A stretch of DNA of 64,000 bases from Manis javanica (lineage: Eukaryota; Chordata; Mammalia; Pholidota; Manidae): the NCBI RefSeq assembly GCF_040802235.1, contig NC_133158.1:42970001-43034000 (forward strand), given 5' to 3'. Shown here piece after piece: positions 45,866 to 57,560 of this stretch. Under the pieces are notes generated by a model that had not been told where the DNA came from, did no database searches, and was given only the letters and a program-made list of their open reading frames with translations. Each line of letters opens with the position of its first letter. Position 1 is the first letter of the stretch. A program made the position numbers and the translations under genes.

Positions 45866-46215
45866 TATGGGCTGAACGTGTCTCCACAAATACATGTGTT
45901 GAAGCTCAGCCCCCAAAGACCTCAGGATGTGAGTGTTTGGAGATTGGGTCTTGAAAGAAGTGATTGAGTAAATGAGGTCACTTGGCAGGGGCCTTAAACC
46001 CATGTGACTGTCTGACTGTCATCCTGATAAGAAGTGCAGATGAGGACGCAGACATGCACAGAGGGATGATGACGTGAGGACACAGGGGGAGGACGGCCGT
46101 CCACATGCCTGGCAGAGAGACCTCGGGGGACCAGCCCTGCCCACTCCCACTCCTGGATTCCGACATCTGGCCTCCAGGACATGAGACAGTAAACCTCTAT
46201 CGAAGCCTTCATCTC
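45866..46215 (+). repeat. MLT1-like MaLR LTR
   Basis: 'tatgggctgaacgtgtctccacaaatacatgtgttgaagctcagcccccaaagacctcaggatgtg' through 'catctggcctccaggacatgagacagtaaacctctat' follows the MLT1 LTR order, including a degenerate AATAAA-type end. Confidence 0.8.
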
Positions 46216-46959
46216 TGCAGCCTGAGCTACAAAGACAAGCTGTGTCGGAGGAAGACCCCAGGCCCCTTGTCAGGACCTGCCTGCACATCTGAGGGTCATG
46301 CCCGCAGCCTCGCAGGTCGTGACATCTTCCAGAAGCCTGGGAATCCTTGCTTCCCTTCCCCGGGAACTCTGCGTTCCTTTGATCTGAGAAGTGCCTGCGA
46401 GTGACAGAAAAATTGACAGTGTGGGGCCCCATCTGCATCTTGGGGGCTGCTCTGGACCCCCACTCATGAGTGGTTTTATGGCACCTGGGTTGGGGGAACA
46501 ACTCTTTCATTGGAGATGGTCCAGGTCACCATGGAGGTGTCGCGCCATGAGAAGACCTTGTCCTGTCCTGTGGCTCCTGTGAGGGGCCAGGGAGGGGAGG
46601 GCCCGGCTTGCTCCCCAGAAACTCACCCTGTTGGGACCCTCACCCTCTGTGGAGTGGGCTGCAGCCCCCTTAGCTCGGTGCTCCCCAGGTCTGAGCTGGC
46701 CCTTCTCAGCATTTGCTGCTGAATGAGGACATTCTGGACGGGGCAGGAAGGGACGGATGTCTGGAAGTCCCTGAAGTCTAGTCAGAGCTGAGCCCGTTAG
46801 GGCTGCCAACCTCAGGGCCACGGGGAAGGACTTCTGGAGCCCAACTGGCGAGTCCAGGCCACCGGGCCCTGCAGGCCCCCAGGAGGCAGCCAGAAGGCTG
46901 CTGTCCTGGCATGCGGAGCACCCGTCTCAGGGCAGCCAACCCAGCGGGGTGCTTGGCAG

Positions 46960-47050
46960 CCTTAAGTCATTAATCCCACACCTTCCTTATGAGGTAAGTG
47001 TTATTATTCCTGGTTTCCAGGTCCCAACAAGACAGGACAGGCAGGAAGAC
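46960..47050 (-). repeat. MIR-like fragment
   Basis: 'cttccttatgaggtaagtgttattattcctggtttccaggtc' is the inverse of the MIR tail. Confidence 0.5.
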
Positions 47051-47599
47051 CTCATCAGCCAGACCCCTGGGCTGCAGGGCTCGAGGAGCTGAGGGGTGGG
47101 GGGTAGGCACTGGGCCTGGGGGACAGTAGACTGGAGGGAGGAGCTCAGGTCCCCGCCCCGCAGCTGCTCCCAGCTCCCCTCCCTTCACCTGCTCTCCCCT
47201 GGCGGCGGGGGCTCCAGTGGCCACCTTGGGGGGCATGGTGCTTAGGTAACACTGTATCAGGGCTTGGGGGTTGAGGGCACAGTGAAGACGAACAAACTTC
47301 AGGGGTCTTTGCACCAGGACTGGGTGGGCCACCCAGCTGCCATGAACTTCACCCGCACCTTGCCCGGGGCATTTTCCATTGGAAAAGAGCCCGATGCCTG
47401 GGAAGCCACGTTGGTTTGAAGTCAGGGGGTAGAGCCGGCTTTGAGCACCCTGGACCTGTGGCTGAGCTGTGGGCTCAGGGTCCTGCCCCTGCTAGGCTTT
47501 GGCTGACAATGTTTATTCTTGGTCGAAACACCTGCCGGGCTGGACCTCTCCTTCCAGTTGTTCTAGACACATTCACACAGGGATCTAGGCCCAGAGGAC

Positions 47600-47730
47600 A
47601 GGACTAAGAGTCAGGGGTTCCAGGTGTGAGTCTAAATTCTGCCTCCCATCTGTCACACTAATTTTGGGCCTTGGGTTCCCTGTTAGGACAGTGGGGAGGG
47701 TACTGAATGGTCCCAGGCCCCCCACCCAGC
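47600..47730 (+). repeat. MIR SINE fragment
   Basis: 'aagagtcaggggttccaggtgtgagtctaaattctgcc' then 'ttgggccttgggttccctgttaggacagtggggagg' follows MIR order. Confidence 0.55.
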
Positions 47731-48123
47731 CCCTGTCTTGTGCTCAAACACTAGAATCAGCCTCTCCTATTCTCACTGGGGCTGTCCCAGCAAGTATCCT
47801 GACACTCAGATTTTAGGGTTCAGGATAGTCTCAGTGCTTCTCATGCCCTGACCTTTGCTAAAGCCTACTGACACCACTCCTCTCTACAGACACTCTTAAC
47901 TTCAGGAAAAAAATGAAGAGATAAAGATAATATCTCATTGTGACCACCCCTCAATGACATGTAGAATTCCCAGCGGGACCGTGACTGGGTCCTGGGGCTA
48001 TCACAGACATTTCCCCATCACATCGCAGGTGCCTCATCTCTGGATGCATCATTTATGCTCATCACTACTTAGACATGGTGGTTATTAGAACCCATAGTCT
48101 TACAATTAAATGTGCTCACAAAG

Positions 48124-48139
48124 GAGCAGATACTATTTT
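48124..48139. repeat. L1 target site duplication, left copy
   Basis: GAGCAGATACTATTTT, repeated exactly at 57562-57577. The joined site TTTT/AT is close to the L1 endonuclease consensus. Confidence 0.93.
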
Positions 48140-48720
48140 TTTTTTTTTAAACAACAAATTTATTTTGAATTTTTGGAGGCTAGAGAAGTCCAGGTTCAGT
48201 GTGTTAGCAGGTTTGGTTGCTCCTGTGGCCCCTCTTCTTGCCTTGCAAATGTCCTCGTATATCCTTCCTCTGTGTTCCAGCTTCCTTGGTGTCTGTGTGT
48301 TCAGATTTCTTTTTCATATGAGGACGCCAATCAGATCCAAATAAGGCCCATCCATATGACCTCATTTTACCTTAATCACCTCTTAAAAGGCCTCATCTCT
48401 AAATACAGTCACAGCCTGAGATAGTGGGCATTAGAATTTTCAACATCTGAGTTTGGAGGTGGCCACAATTCTGTTCATAACACCATTCATTGCAAATATG
48501 TTTTAAAACTATATGTTAAGCATTTTAAATTATTTTGTATTGGGGGCACATAGCTGGAACTGCCCTCAGTAGTGCTTTGTAAAACTTGCTTGTAATTTGG
48601 GAATGTGAGGTATAAACTAAGGAGTAAGTATTAAATCCATGTTGAATTTCTGTCTCTACTTAAAAAAAATTTGATGTCAGCTAACCTCCATTAGCATATA
48701 AAATAAGCATTATCTGAGTT
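48140..48720 (-). repeat. 3'-transduced flank with MLT1-like LTR end
   Basis: Sequence downstream of the L1 poly(A) but inside the target duplications. Its distal part (48150-48482) is the 3' two thirds of an MLT1-like LTR on the minus strand, and the insert ends 11-16 nt after that LTR's AATAAA (48159-48164). The proximal part (48483-48720) is unassigned and should match the source locus of this L1. Confidence 0.8.
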
Positions 48721-48733
48721 TTTATTTTTTTTT

Positions 48734-49037
48734 GAGAGGGCATCTCTCATATTTATTGATCAAATGGTTGTTAACAACAATAAAATTCAGTATAGGGAGG
48801 TCAATGCTCAATGTACAATTATTAATCCATCTCAAGCCTAACTCTCGTCAGTCTCCAATCTTCTGAAGCATAACGAACAAGTTCTTACGTAGTGAACGAA
48901 TTCTTACATGGCGAACAGTACAAGGGCAGTCATCACAGAAACTTTCGGTTTTGATCACGCATTATGAACTATAAACAATCAGGTCAAATATGAATATTCA
49001 TTTGATTTTTATACTTGATTTATATGTTGATTCCACA
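48734..49037 (-). repeat. ETR-1 U3-R (partial LTR)
   Basis: Begins TGTGGAATCAACATA right after a purine tract and ends at AATAAATATGAGAGATGCCCTCTC plus poly(A). Shared with ETR-2 and ETR-3. Confidence 0.75.
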
Positions 49038-49048
49038 TTTCTCCCTTT
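49038..49048 (-). other. ETR-1 polypurine tract
   Basis: AAAGGGAGAAA on the minus strand, next to an (AAT)n tract, directly before TGTGGAA. This is the usual border of internal sequence and U3. Confidence 0.7.
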
Positions 49049-49687
49049 ATTATTATTATTATTTTTATTTTTAATAAAATGCTGAAGTGGTAGGTAGATG
49101 CAAGATAAAGGTAGAAAACATAGTTTAGTGTTGTAGGAGAGCAATTGTAGATGATCAGGTGTGTGCCTGTAGACTATGTGCTAATCCGAGCTAGACAAGG
49201 GCAATAAACCATCCACAGATGCAGAAGATTTCTCTCAAAGCAGGGGAGATGAGGTTCTGAGCCTCACCTCTGTTGATCCCCAATTTCTCACCTGATGGCC
49301 CCCCTGCGACTGTGCCTGTCTTAGGTTGTTCCTCCCTTGAGGAATCTTACCCGTCTCTGGCTAACCAGTCATCTTCCGGGGCCATACAGGGAAATGTAAA
49401 GTTGGTAAGTGAGAGAGAAGCCATATTGTTTGAAAAGGTTAGCTTTTTACTTCTTTGCAGATTTATGCCCTGTGGCTTCTATGCCCAGCACTTGTCTCGA
49501 GGTATCTTTACCACCTGGAGGAATTATGATACTCGGTAACTTCGATATGAGGCACGAATTCTATTTAAGGGTTGTAATTAGGAAGGAAGAAGAAAAGCTA
49601 TAGAGGTAGCATATGGAAGAAAACATGGGAGGATTGATTATTTCTTGGACATATCTTCTTGTAGAGTACCTTAAGTATGTATAGGTT

Positions 49688-50125
49688 TTAAGCTACTAAT
49701 TTGTACACACATATTAACATAATAGGAATACGGTGACATAAACAAAGCAAATCTATAATTACCATCCATCTCCAGTGAAGCCAAGAAAACCATTTAGGCA
49801 CCCTAGGCATTTGTGAAAATTTGTCTATGATATGATGGATATTGTCCAACTGTACTTGAACAGTCTGAGAGAAATCAGACAAATTAAAGCAGCCTATTTC
49901 TGGGATCTGTTCACCTCCCATATGTCCTTTTAACCGTAGATAGTCTATAGTCATAAGATTTTGGAGTGCTACACCTTGCACCCCTCCCAACTCCTGGTTG
50001 AGTTCCAACAGTACAGATCTGGTCAAATTCGTTGTCTCACTGTATGCACATGCCAGCCTAGACATCTCCCTCCTCATTCCTATGGCAAGTCCAGGAGATG
50101 GTGGGGTGGACGCAGCCACGACCAC
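49688..50125 (-). pseudogene. env: ETR-1 env transmembrane-like open frame
   Basis: 145 codons still open. Layout: an N-terminal stretch with heptads, LNQELGGVQGVALQNLMTID (an ISD-like LQN region), then GCFNLSDFSQT with a single Cys where TM subunits carry their cysteine motif, then a Trp-rich membrane-proximal part (WFSWLHWRWM) and a hydrophobic anchor. This order fits retroviral TM, but fusion peptide, cleavage site and SU are absent. Lineage not assigned. I treat it as a remnant, because the element is a truncated retrocopy. Confidence 0.6.
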
Positions 50126-50358
50126 AGCATCGCCCGGATCCCTGTGGAGGCTTTTTGATGATCATCCCCCGGCACGAGTCCTCCAGAGAGTGCTGATGCC
50201 GGAAGCTCCTCCTCATATCGTATCTTAGTTCATTTTCTGGGTATCCAAGCTAGGCCTTGATCTTCTGCATAGAAACAAACAGACCTTTTGCCCACACTTT
50301 GACATGCCCTCTATACCACTGTGCAGAACTCATTGGAGGTCAGCACACAGGGACTGCA

Positions 50359-50890
50359 TTTTTTTTTTTTTTTTTATTAAGAGAAAGGAATATTATCAGA
50401 AAAGAGTACCTCCATAGCTGATCATCTGACACCCTTTAAGTGATCAACATTAAGGATATTTAAAGCATGCGTTGATCTTTGATTTACCAACAGTTTTATC
50501 CTATCAAGGAGTAATCCCCCTTTTCTTTCTTTCTTTCTTTCTTTTTTTTTTTTTTTAATCTTAAATCTACACTTACATGAAGAGTACTATGTTTACTATG
50601 CTCTCCCCTATATCAGGTCCCTCCTAACAACCACATTACGGTTACTGTCCATCAGCTTAGCAAAATGTTGTAGAATCCCTACTTGTCCTCTCTGTGTTGT
50701 GCAGCCCACCCTCCCCTTTCTCCCTCTCCCCCATGCATGCTATTCTTAATACCCCCCTTCTTCTTCCCCCGCCTTATCCCTCCCTGCCCACCCATCCTCC
50801 CCAGTTCCTTTCCCTTTAGTACCTGTTAGTCCATTTTTGGGTTCTGTAATTCCGCTGCTGTTTTGTTCCTTCAGTTTTTCCTTTGTTCTT
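50359..50890 (-). other. L1 poly(A) and 3'UTR
   Basis: T-run 50359-50375, then 3'UTR with a purine-rich minus strand (GAAA repeats at 50524-50541, G-rich tract near 50690-50800), as usual for L1 3'UTRs. Confidence 0.8.
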
Positions 50891-50897
50891 ATACTCC

Positions 50898-53800
50898 TCA
50901 GATGAGTGAAATCATTTGGTATTTCTGTTTCTCTGCTTGGCTTATTTCACTGAACATAATACTCTCCAGCTCCATCCATGTTGCTGCAAATGGTTGGATT
51001 TTTCCACTTCTTATGGCTGAGTAGTATTCCATTGTGTATATGTACCACATCTTCTTTATCCATTCATCTACCGATGGACATTTAGGTTGCTTCCAATTCT
51101 TGGCTATTGTAAATAGTGCTGCGATAAACATAGGGGTGCATCTGTCTTTCTCAAACTTGATTGCTGCGTTCTTAGGGTAAATTCCTAGGAGTGGAATTCC
51201 TGGGTCAAATGGTAGGTCTGTTTTGAGCATTTTGATGAACCGCCAAACTGCTTTCCACAATGGTTGAACTAATTTACATTCCCACCAGCAGTGTAGGAGG
51301 GTTCTCCTTTCTCCACAGCCTCGCCAACATTTGTTGTTGTTTGTCTTTTGGATGGCAGCTATCCTTACTGGTGTGAGGTGATACCTCATTGTAGTTTTAA
51401 TTTGCATTTCTCTGATAATTAGCGATGTGGAGCATCTTTTCATGTGTCTCTTGGCCATCTGTATTTCTTTTTTAGAGAACTGTCTGTTCAGTTCCTCAGC
51501 CCATTTTTTAATTGGGTTATTTGTTTTTTTGTTTGTTGAGACGTGTGAGCTCTTTATATATTCTGGACGTCAAGCCTTTATCGGATCTGTCATTTTCAAA
51601 TATATTCTCCCATACTGTAGGGTTCCTTTTTGTTCTATTGATGGTGTCTTTCGCTGTACAGAAGCTTTTCAGCTTAATGTAGTCCCACTTGCTCATTTTT
51701 GCTGTCGTTTTCCTTGCCCAGGGAGATATGTTCAAGAAGAGGTCACTCATGTTTATGTCTAAGAGGTTTTTGCCTATGTTTTTTTCCAAGAGTTTAATGG
51801 TTTCATGACTTACACTCAGGTCTTTGATCCATTTTGAGTTTACCTTTGTATATGGGGTTAGACAATGGTCCAGTTTCATTCTCCTACATGTAGCTGTCCA
51901 GTTTTGCCAACACCATCTGTTGAAGAGACTGTCATTTTGACATTGTATGTCCTTGGCTCCTTTATCAAATATTAATTGACCATATTTGTTTGGGTTAATG
52001 TCTGGAGTCTCTAATCTGTTCCACTGGTCTGTGGCTCTGTTCTTGTGCCAGTACCAAATTGTCTTGATTACTATGGCTTTGTAGTAGAGCTTGACGTTGG
52101 GGAGTGAGATCCCCCCTACTTTATTCTTCTTTTTCAGGATTGCTTTGGCTATTCGGGGTCTTTGGTGTTTCCATACGAATTTTTGAATTATTTGTTCCAA
52201 TTCATTGAAGAATGTTGCTGGTAATTTCAGAGGGATTGCCTCAAATCTGTATATTGCTTTGGGCAGGATGGCCATTTTGACGATATTAATTCTTCCTAGC
52301 CATGAGCATAGGATGAGTTTCCATTTATTAGTGTCCCCTTTAATTTCTCTTAAGAGTGACTTGTAGTTTTCAGAGTATAAGTCTTTCACTTCTTTGGTTA
52401 GGTTTATTCCTAGGTATTTTATTCTTTTTGATGCAGTGGTGAATGGAATTGTTTTCCTGATTTCTCTTTCTATTGATTCATTGTTAGTGTATAGGAAAGC
52501 TACAGATTTCTGTGTGTTAATTTTGTATCCTGCAACTTTGCTGTATTCCGATATCAGTTCTAGTAGTTTTGGAGTGGAGTCTTTAGGGTGTTTTATGTAC
52601 AGCATCATATCATCTGCAAAGAGTGACAGTTTAACTTCTTTACCAATCTGGATTCCTTGTATTTCTTTGTTTTGTCTGATTGCCATGGCTAGGACCTCCA
52701 GTACTATGTTAAATAACAGTGGGGAGAGTGGGCATCCCTGTCTGGTTCCCGATCTCAGAGGAAATGCTTTCAGCTTCTCACTGTTCAGTATAATGCTGGC
52801 TGTGGGTTTATCATATATGGCCTTTATTATGTTGAGGTACTTGCCCTCTATTCCCATTTTGCTGAGAGTTTTTATCATGAATGGATGTTGAATTTTGTCA
52901 AATGCTTTTTCAGCATCTATGGAGATGATCATGTGGTTTTTGTCTTTCTTTTTGTTGATGTGGTGGATGATGTTGATGGATTTTTGAATGTTGTACCATC
53001 CTTGCATCCCTGGGATGAATCCCACTTGGTCATGGTGTATGATCCTTTTGATACACTGTTGAATTCTGTTTGCTAATATTTTATTGAGTATTTTTGCATC
53101 TACATTCATCAGGGATATTGGTCTGTAATTTTCTTTTTTGGTGGGGTCTTTTCCTGGTTTTGGTATTAGGGTGATGTTGGCTTCATAGAATGAGTTTGGG
53201 AGTATTCCCTCTTCTTCTATTTTTTGGAACACTTTAAGGAGAATGGGTATCATGTCTTCTCTGTGTGTCTGATAAAATTCCGAGGTGAATCCGTCCGGCC
53301 CCGGGGTTTTGTTCTTGGGTAGTTTTTTGATTGCCGTTTCAATTTCTTTGCTTGTAATTGGTTTGTTTAACTTTTGTGTTTCTTCCTTGGTCAGTCTTGG
53401 GAGGTTGTATTTTTCTAGGAAGTTGTCCATTTCTTCTAGGTTTTCCAGCTTGTTGGCATATAGGTTTTCATAGTAGTCTTTAATAATTCTTTGTATTTCT
53501 GTGGAGTCTGTCATGATTTTTCCATTCTCATTTCTGATTATGTTGATTTGTGTTGATTCTCTTTTTCTCTTAATAAGTTGGGCAAGAGGCTTATCTATTT
53601 TGTTTATTCTCTCAGAGAACCAGCTCTTGGTTTTGTTGATTTTTGCTATTGTTTTATTCTTCTCAATTTTGTTTATTTCTTCTCTGATCTTTATTATGTC
53701 CCTCCTTCTGCTGACTTTAGGTCTCATTTGTTCTTCTTTTTCCAGTTTGGATAATTGTAATGTTAGACTATTCATTTGGGATTGTTCTTCCTTCTTCAAG

Positions 53801-54738
53801 TGTGCCTGGATCGCTATATACTTTTCTCTTAAGACTGCTTTCGCTGCATCCCACAGAAGTTGGGGCTTAGTGTTGTTGTTGTCATTTGTTTCTATATATT
53901 CCTTGATCTCTATTTTGATTTGTTCATTGATCCATTGATTATTTAGTAGCATGTTGTTAAGCCTCCATGTGTTTGTGAGCCTTTTTGTTTTCTTTGTAGA
54001 ATTTATTTCTACTTTTATACCTTTGTGGTCTGAAAAATTGGTTGGTAGAATTTCAATATTTTGGAGTTTACTGAGGCTCTTTTTGTGAGCTAGTATGTGG
54101 TCTATTCTGGAGAATGTTCCATGTGCACTTGAGAAGAATGTATATCCTGTTGCTTTTGGATGTAGAGTTCTATAGATGTCTATTAGGTCCATCTGTTCTA
54201 GTGTGTTGTTCAGTGCCTGTGTGTCCTTACTTATTTTCTGCCCGGTGGATCTATCCTTTGGGGTGAGTGGTGTGTTGAAGTCTCCTAAAATGAATGCATT
54301 GCAGTCTATTTCCCTCTTTAGTTCTGTTAGTATTTGCTTCACATATGCTGGTGCTCCTGTATTGGGTGCATATATATTTAGAATGGTTATATCCTCTTGT
54401 TGGACTTAGCCCTTTATCATTATGTAGTATCCTTCTTTATCTCTTGTTACTTTCTTTGTTTTGAAGTCTATTTTGTCTGATATTAGTACTGCAACCCCTG
54501 CTTTCTTCTCACTGTTGTTTGCCTGAAATATGTTTTTCCATCCCTTGACTTTTAGTCTATGCTTGTCTTTGGGTTTAAGGTGAGTTTCTTGTAAGCAGCA
54601 TATAGATGGGTCTTGCTTTTTTATCCATTCTATTACTCTGTGTCTTTTGATTGGTGCATTAAGTCCATTTACATTTAGGGTGACTATTGAGAGATATGTA
54701 CTTATTGCCATTGCAGGCTTTAGATTCGTGGTTACCAA
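50898..54738 (-). pseudogene. L1 ORF2 (endonuclease-reverse transcriptase), two lesions
   Basis: Three pieces in order. Codons 1-110 (54738-54406) hold the endonuclease start (SIVTLNVNGLNAPIKRHRV, CCLQETHL) and end at an in-frame TAA at 54406-54408. The same frame is then open for over 940 codons to 51517, with [10 protein letters not shown] (endonuclease), [26 protein letters not shown] and catalytic [10 protein letters not shown] frame change in an A-rich stretch near 51520 leads to the C-terminal frame 51458-50898 with the Cys-rich segment ([16 protein letters not shown]) and conserved end. Full length is about 1280 codons, normal for L1. One stop and one frameshift prevent a full protein here. 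Confidence 0.93.
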
Positions 54739-54942
54739 AGGTTCAAGGTTAGTTTCTTTAGTATCTTACTGCCTAACTTAGCTCGCTTATTGAGCTGTTA
54801 TATACACTGTCTGGAGATTCTTCTCTTCTCTCCCTTCTTATTCCTCCTCCTCCATTCTTCATATGTTGTGTGTTTTGTTCTGTGCTCTTTTTAGGAGTGC
54901 TCCCTTCTAGAGCAGTCCCTGTAGGATGCCCTGTAGAGGTGG

Positions 54943-55767
54943 TTTGTGGGAAGCAAATTCCCTCAGCTTTTGCTTGTCTGGGAATTGTTTAATCCCGCCA
55001 TCATATTTAAATGATAGTCATGCTGGGTACAGTATACTTGGTTCAAGGCCCTTCTGTTTCATTGCATTAAATATATCATGCCATTCTCTTCTGGCCTGTA
55101 GGGTTTCTGTTGAGAAGTCTGATGTTAGCCTGATGGGTTTTCCTTTATAGGTGACCTTTTTCTCTCTAGCTGCCTTTAAAACTCTGTCCTTGTCCTTGAT
55201 CCTTGCCATTTTAATTACCATGTGTCTTGGTGTTGTCCTCCTTGGATCCTTTCTGTTGGGGGTTCTGTGTAATTCCATGGTCTGTTCGATTATTTCCTCC
55301 CCCAGTTTGGGGAATTTTTCAGCAATTATTTCTTCAAAGAGACTTTCTATCCCTTTTCCTCTTTCTTCTTCTTCTGGTACCCCTATAATACGAATATTAT
55401 TCCTTTTGGTTTGGTCACATAGTTCTCTTAGTGTTGTTTCATTCCTGGAGATCCTTTTATCTCTCTCTATATCAGCTTCTATACGTTCCTGCTCTCTGGC
55501 TTCTTCTATTCCTTCAATGGCCTCTTGCATCTTATCCATTCTGCTTATAAATCCTTCCAGGGATTGTTTCACTTGTGTGATCTCCTTCCTGACATCTGTG
55601 ATCTCCCTCCGGACTTCATCCCATTGCTCTTGCATTTTTCTCTGCATCTCCATCAGCATGTTCATGATTTTTATTTTGAATTCATTTTCAAGAAGACTGG
55701 TTAGGTCTGCCTCCTTCTCAGGTGTTGTCTCTGTGATCTTTGTCTGCCTGTAGTTTTGCCTTTTCAT
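54943..55767 (-). pseudogene. L1 ORF1 (RNA-binding chaperone), one premature stop
   Basis: Starts MKRQNYRQTKITETTPEKEA. A coiled coil covers about residues 30-110 (MLMEMQRKMQEQWDEVRREI ...), then the RRM with RNNIRIIGVPEEEE (about residues 122-135), then the C-terminal domain with RHMVIKMARIKDKDRVL. A TGA at 55018-55020 stops the frame after SILYPA; the usual last 40 or so codons continue in the same frame to about 54945. Otherwise intact, length normal. Confidence 0.9.
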
Positions 55768-55799
55768 GGCGATAGAGATAGTTTGCAGTGCTGGTATGA

Positions 55800-57560
55800 G
55801 TGACAGCTGGAAGAGCTTTCTTTCTTGTTGGTTTGTGGCCTTCCTCTCCTGGGAGAATAGCGACCTCTAGTGGATTGTGGTGGGCAGCTGTGCGCAGACA
55901 GGGCTTCTGCTACCTGCCCATTTGCTATGGAGTTTATCTCCGCTGTTCTTTGGGCGTGGCCTGGCTGGGGCTGCTCCTCCAAAGTGGTGGAGCCCCGTTG
56001 GAGGGGGAGCAGCGGGAGGCTATTTTTCTCTGTAAGGGGCCTCTGTGCTCCCTGTTGCCCAGGGGGTTAGAGTGCCCAGAGATCCCCAGGTTCCCTGCCT
56101 CTGGTCTAAGTGTCCTGTCCTGCCCCTTTAAGACTTCCAAAAAGCACTCTCCAATCCAAAACAACAACAGCAACAGTGAGAGAGGGAACAGAAAAAAAGA
56201 AAAAAAGGAAAAAACACACGACTTTTTTTTTCTTCCTCAGGCGCCGGTCCCAGGCACCTGCTCACTGGTCCTGCTGCCCTGCCTCCCTAGCACCGGCGTC
56301 CCTGTCCCTTCAAGGCTTCCAAAAAGTACCTGCCCACCAGTCCCGCAGGGAAAAATGCGCGATATTCTTTGTCTTCAGGCGCCGGTCCCAGGCATCCTCT
56401 CACCGGTCCTGCTGCTCTGCCTCCCTAGCACCGGGGTCCCTGTCCCTTTAAGGCTTCCAAAAAGCACTCGCCAAAAAGAGAAAAAAAAAGGGGGGAAAAT
56501 GCGCGATTTCCTCTGTCCTCAGGCACTGGTCTCAGGCACCCGCCCACCGGTCCCGCAGGGAAAAACACGCGATATTCTTTGTCCTCAGGTGCCGGTCTCA
56601 GGCACCCACTCACCGGTCCTGCTGCTCTGCCTCCCTATCACCAGGGTCCCTGTCCCTTTAAGGCTTCCAAAAATCACTCGCCAAAAAGAGAAAAAAAAAA
56701 AGGGGAAAAACGCACGATTTCCTCCGTCCTCAGGCGCCAGTCTCATGCAGCCACCCTCCGGTCCCACAGGGAAAAACACAGGATAGTCTTTGTCCTCAGG
56801 CACCGGTCCCAGGCACCTGCTCGCCAGTCCCGCCTCCCTGCGTCACTAGCACCGGGGTCCCTGTCCCTTTAAGGCTTCCAAAAAGCACTCGCCAAAAAGA
56901 GAAAAAAAAAAAGGGGAAAAGCGCGTGATTTCCTGCGTCCTCAGGCACCGGTCTCAGGCACCCGCCCACCAGTCCTGTAGGAAAAAAACAGGCGGTAATC
57001 TTTGTCCTCAGGCGCCAGTCCCAGGCACCCCCTCACTGGTCCCGCCGCCCTGCCTCCCTAGCAATGGGGTCCCTGTCCCTTTAAGGCTTCCAAAAAGCAC
57101 TCGCCAAAAAGAGAAAAAAAAAAGGGGAAAAACATGTGATTTCTTCCGTCCTCAGGCGCTGGTCTCAGGCACCCGCCCACAGGTCCCGTAGGGAAAAACG
57201 TGCGATCTTTGTCCTCGGGCGCTGGTCCCAGGCACAGCTCACCAGTCCCGCCGCCCTGCCTCCCTAGCAACGGGGTCCCTGTCCATTTAAGGCTTCCAAA
57301 AAGCACTTGCCAAAAAAAAAAAATTCCACCCACCAGGAGCCGGGGGGAGGGGTGCTCGGGTCCCGCCGGGCCGGGGCTTGTATCTTACCCCCTTCGCAAG
57401 GTGCTGGGTTCTTGCATGTGTGGATGTGGTCTAGATTTTGTCCTGTGTCCTCTGGTCTCTATTTTAGGAAGAGTTTTGTTTGTTATATTTTCATAGCTCT
57501 ATGTGTTTTTGGGAGGAGATTTCCACTGCTCTACTCGTGCCGCCATCTTGGCTCTGCCCG
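55800..57560 (-). promoter_or_regulatory. L1 5'UTR with tandem monomers
   Basis: GC-rich 5'UTR. The phrase CTTTAAGGCTTCCAAAAAGCAC (plus strand) recurs at about 56125, 56306, 56446, 56656, 56867, 57077 and 57286; the last five are spaced 209-211 bp, the first ones 181 and 140. So there are about five 210-bp monomers plus partial units, each with an A-rich spacer and a GGTCCCAGGCAC block. The most 5' part (57310-57560) is a non-repeated lead ending GGGCAGAGCCAAGATGGCGGC. Such monomers act as promoters in mouse L1; function here is inferred. Long plus-strand frames through it are artefacts. Confidence 0.85.

Larger units (their letters stand above)
46216..48123. other. Intergenic DNA, no gene recognised
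   Basis: MIR-like fragments at about 46960-47050 (minus) and 47600-47730 (plus). G-rich run near 47093-47121. The last bases up to 48123 continue directly at 57578 if the L1 insertion is removed. Confidence 0.5.
48722..50358 (-). mobile_element. ETR-1: ERV env-LTR retrocopy
   Basis: About 1.6 kb. Minus strand: an env TM-like frame (50125-49688), a noncoding stretch, polypurine tract (49048-49038), a short U3-R (49037-48734) with AATAAA shortly before the end, then poly(A) (48733-48725). It lacks U5 and a second LTR, so it is a copy of a polyadenylated retroviral RNA and not a provirus. Possible 8-bp duplication TTTTTATT at 48719-48726 and 50371-50378, weak because it lies in T-runs. It sits in the poly(A) of the L1. 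Confidence 0.8.

Noticed and set aside
52394..53938. Plus-strand frames of 145-165 residues with membrane-like composition
   Set aside because: Antisense shadows of L1 ORF2; A-rich ORF2 gives Phe/Leu/Ser-rich antisense frames.
55800..56786. 328-residue plus-strand open frame
   Set aside because: It runs antisense through the repeated GC-rich L1 5'UTR; composition is Pro/Ser-rich and follows the 210-bp monomers. Not a gene.
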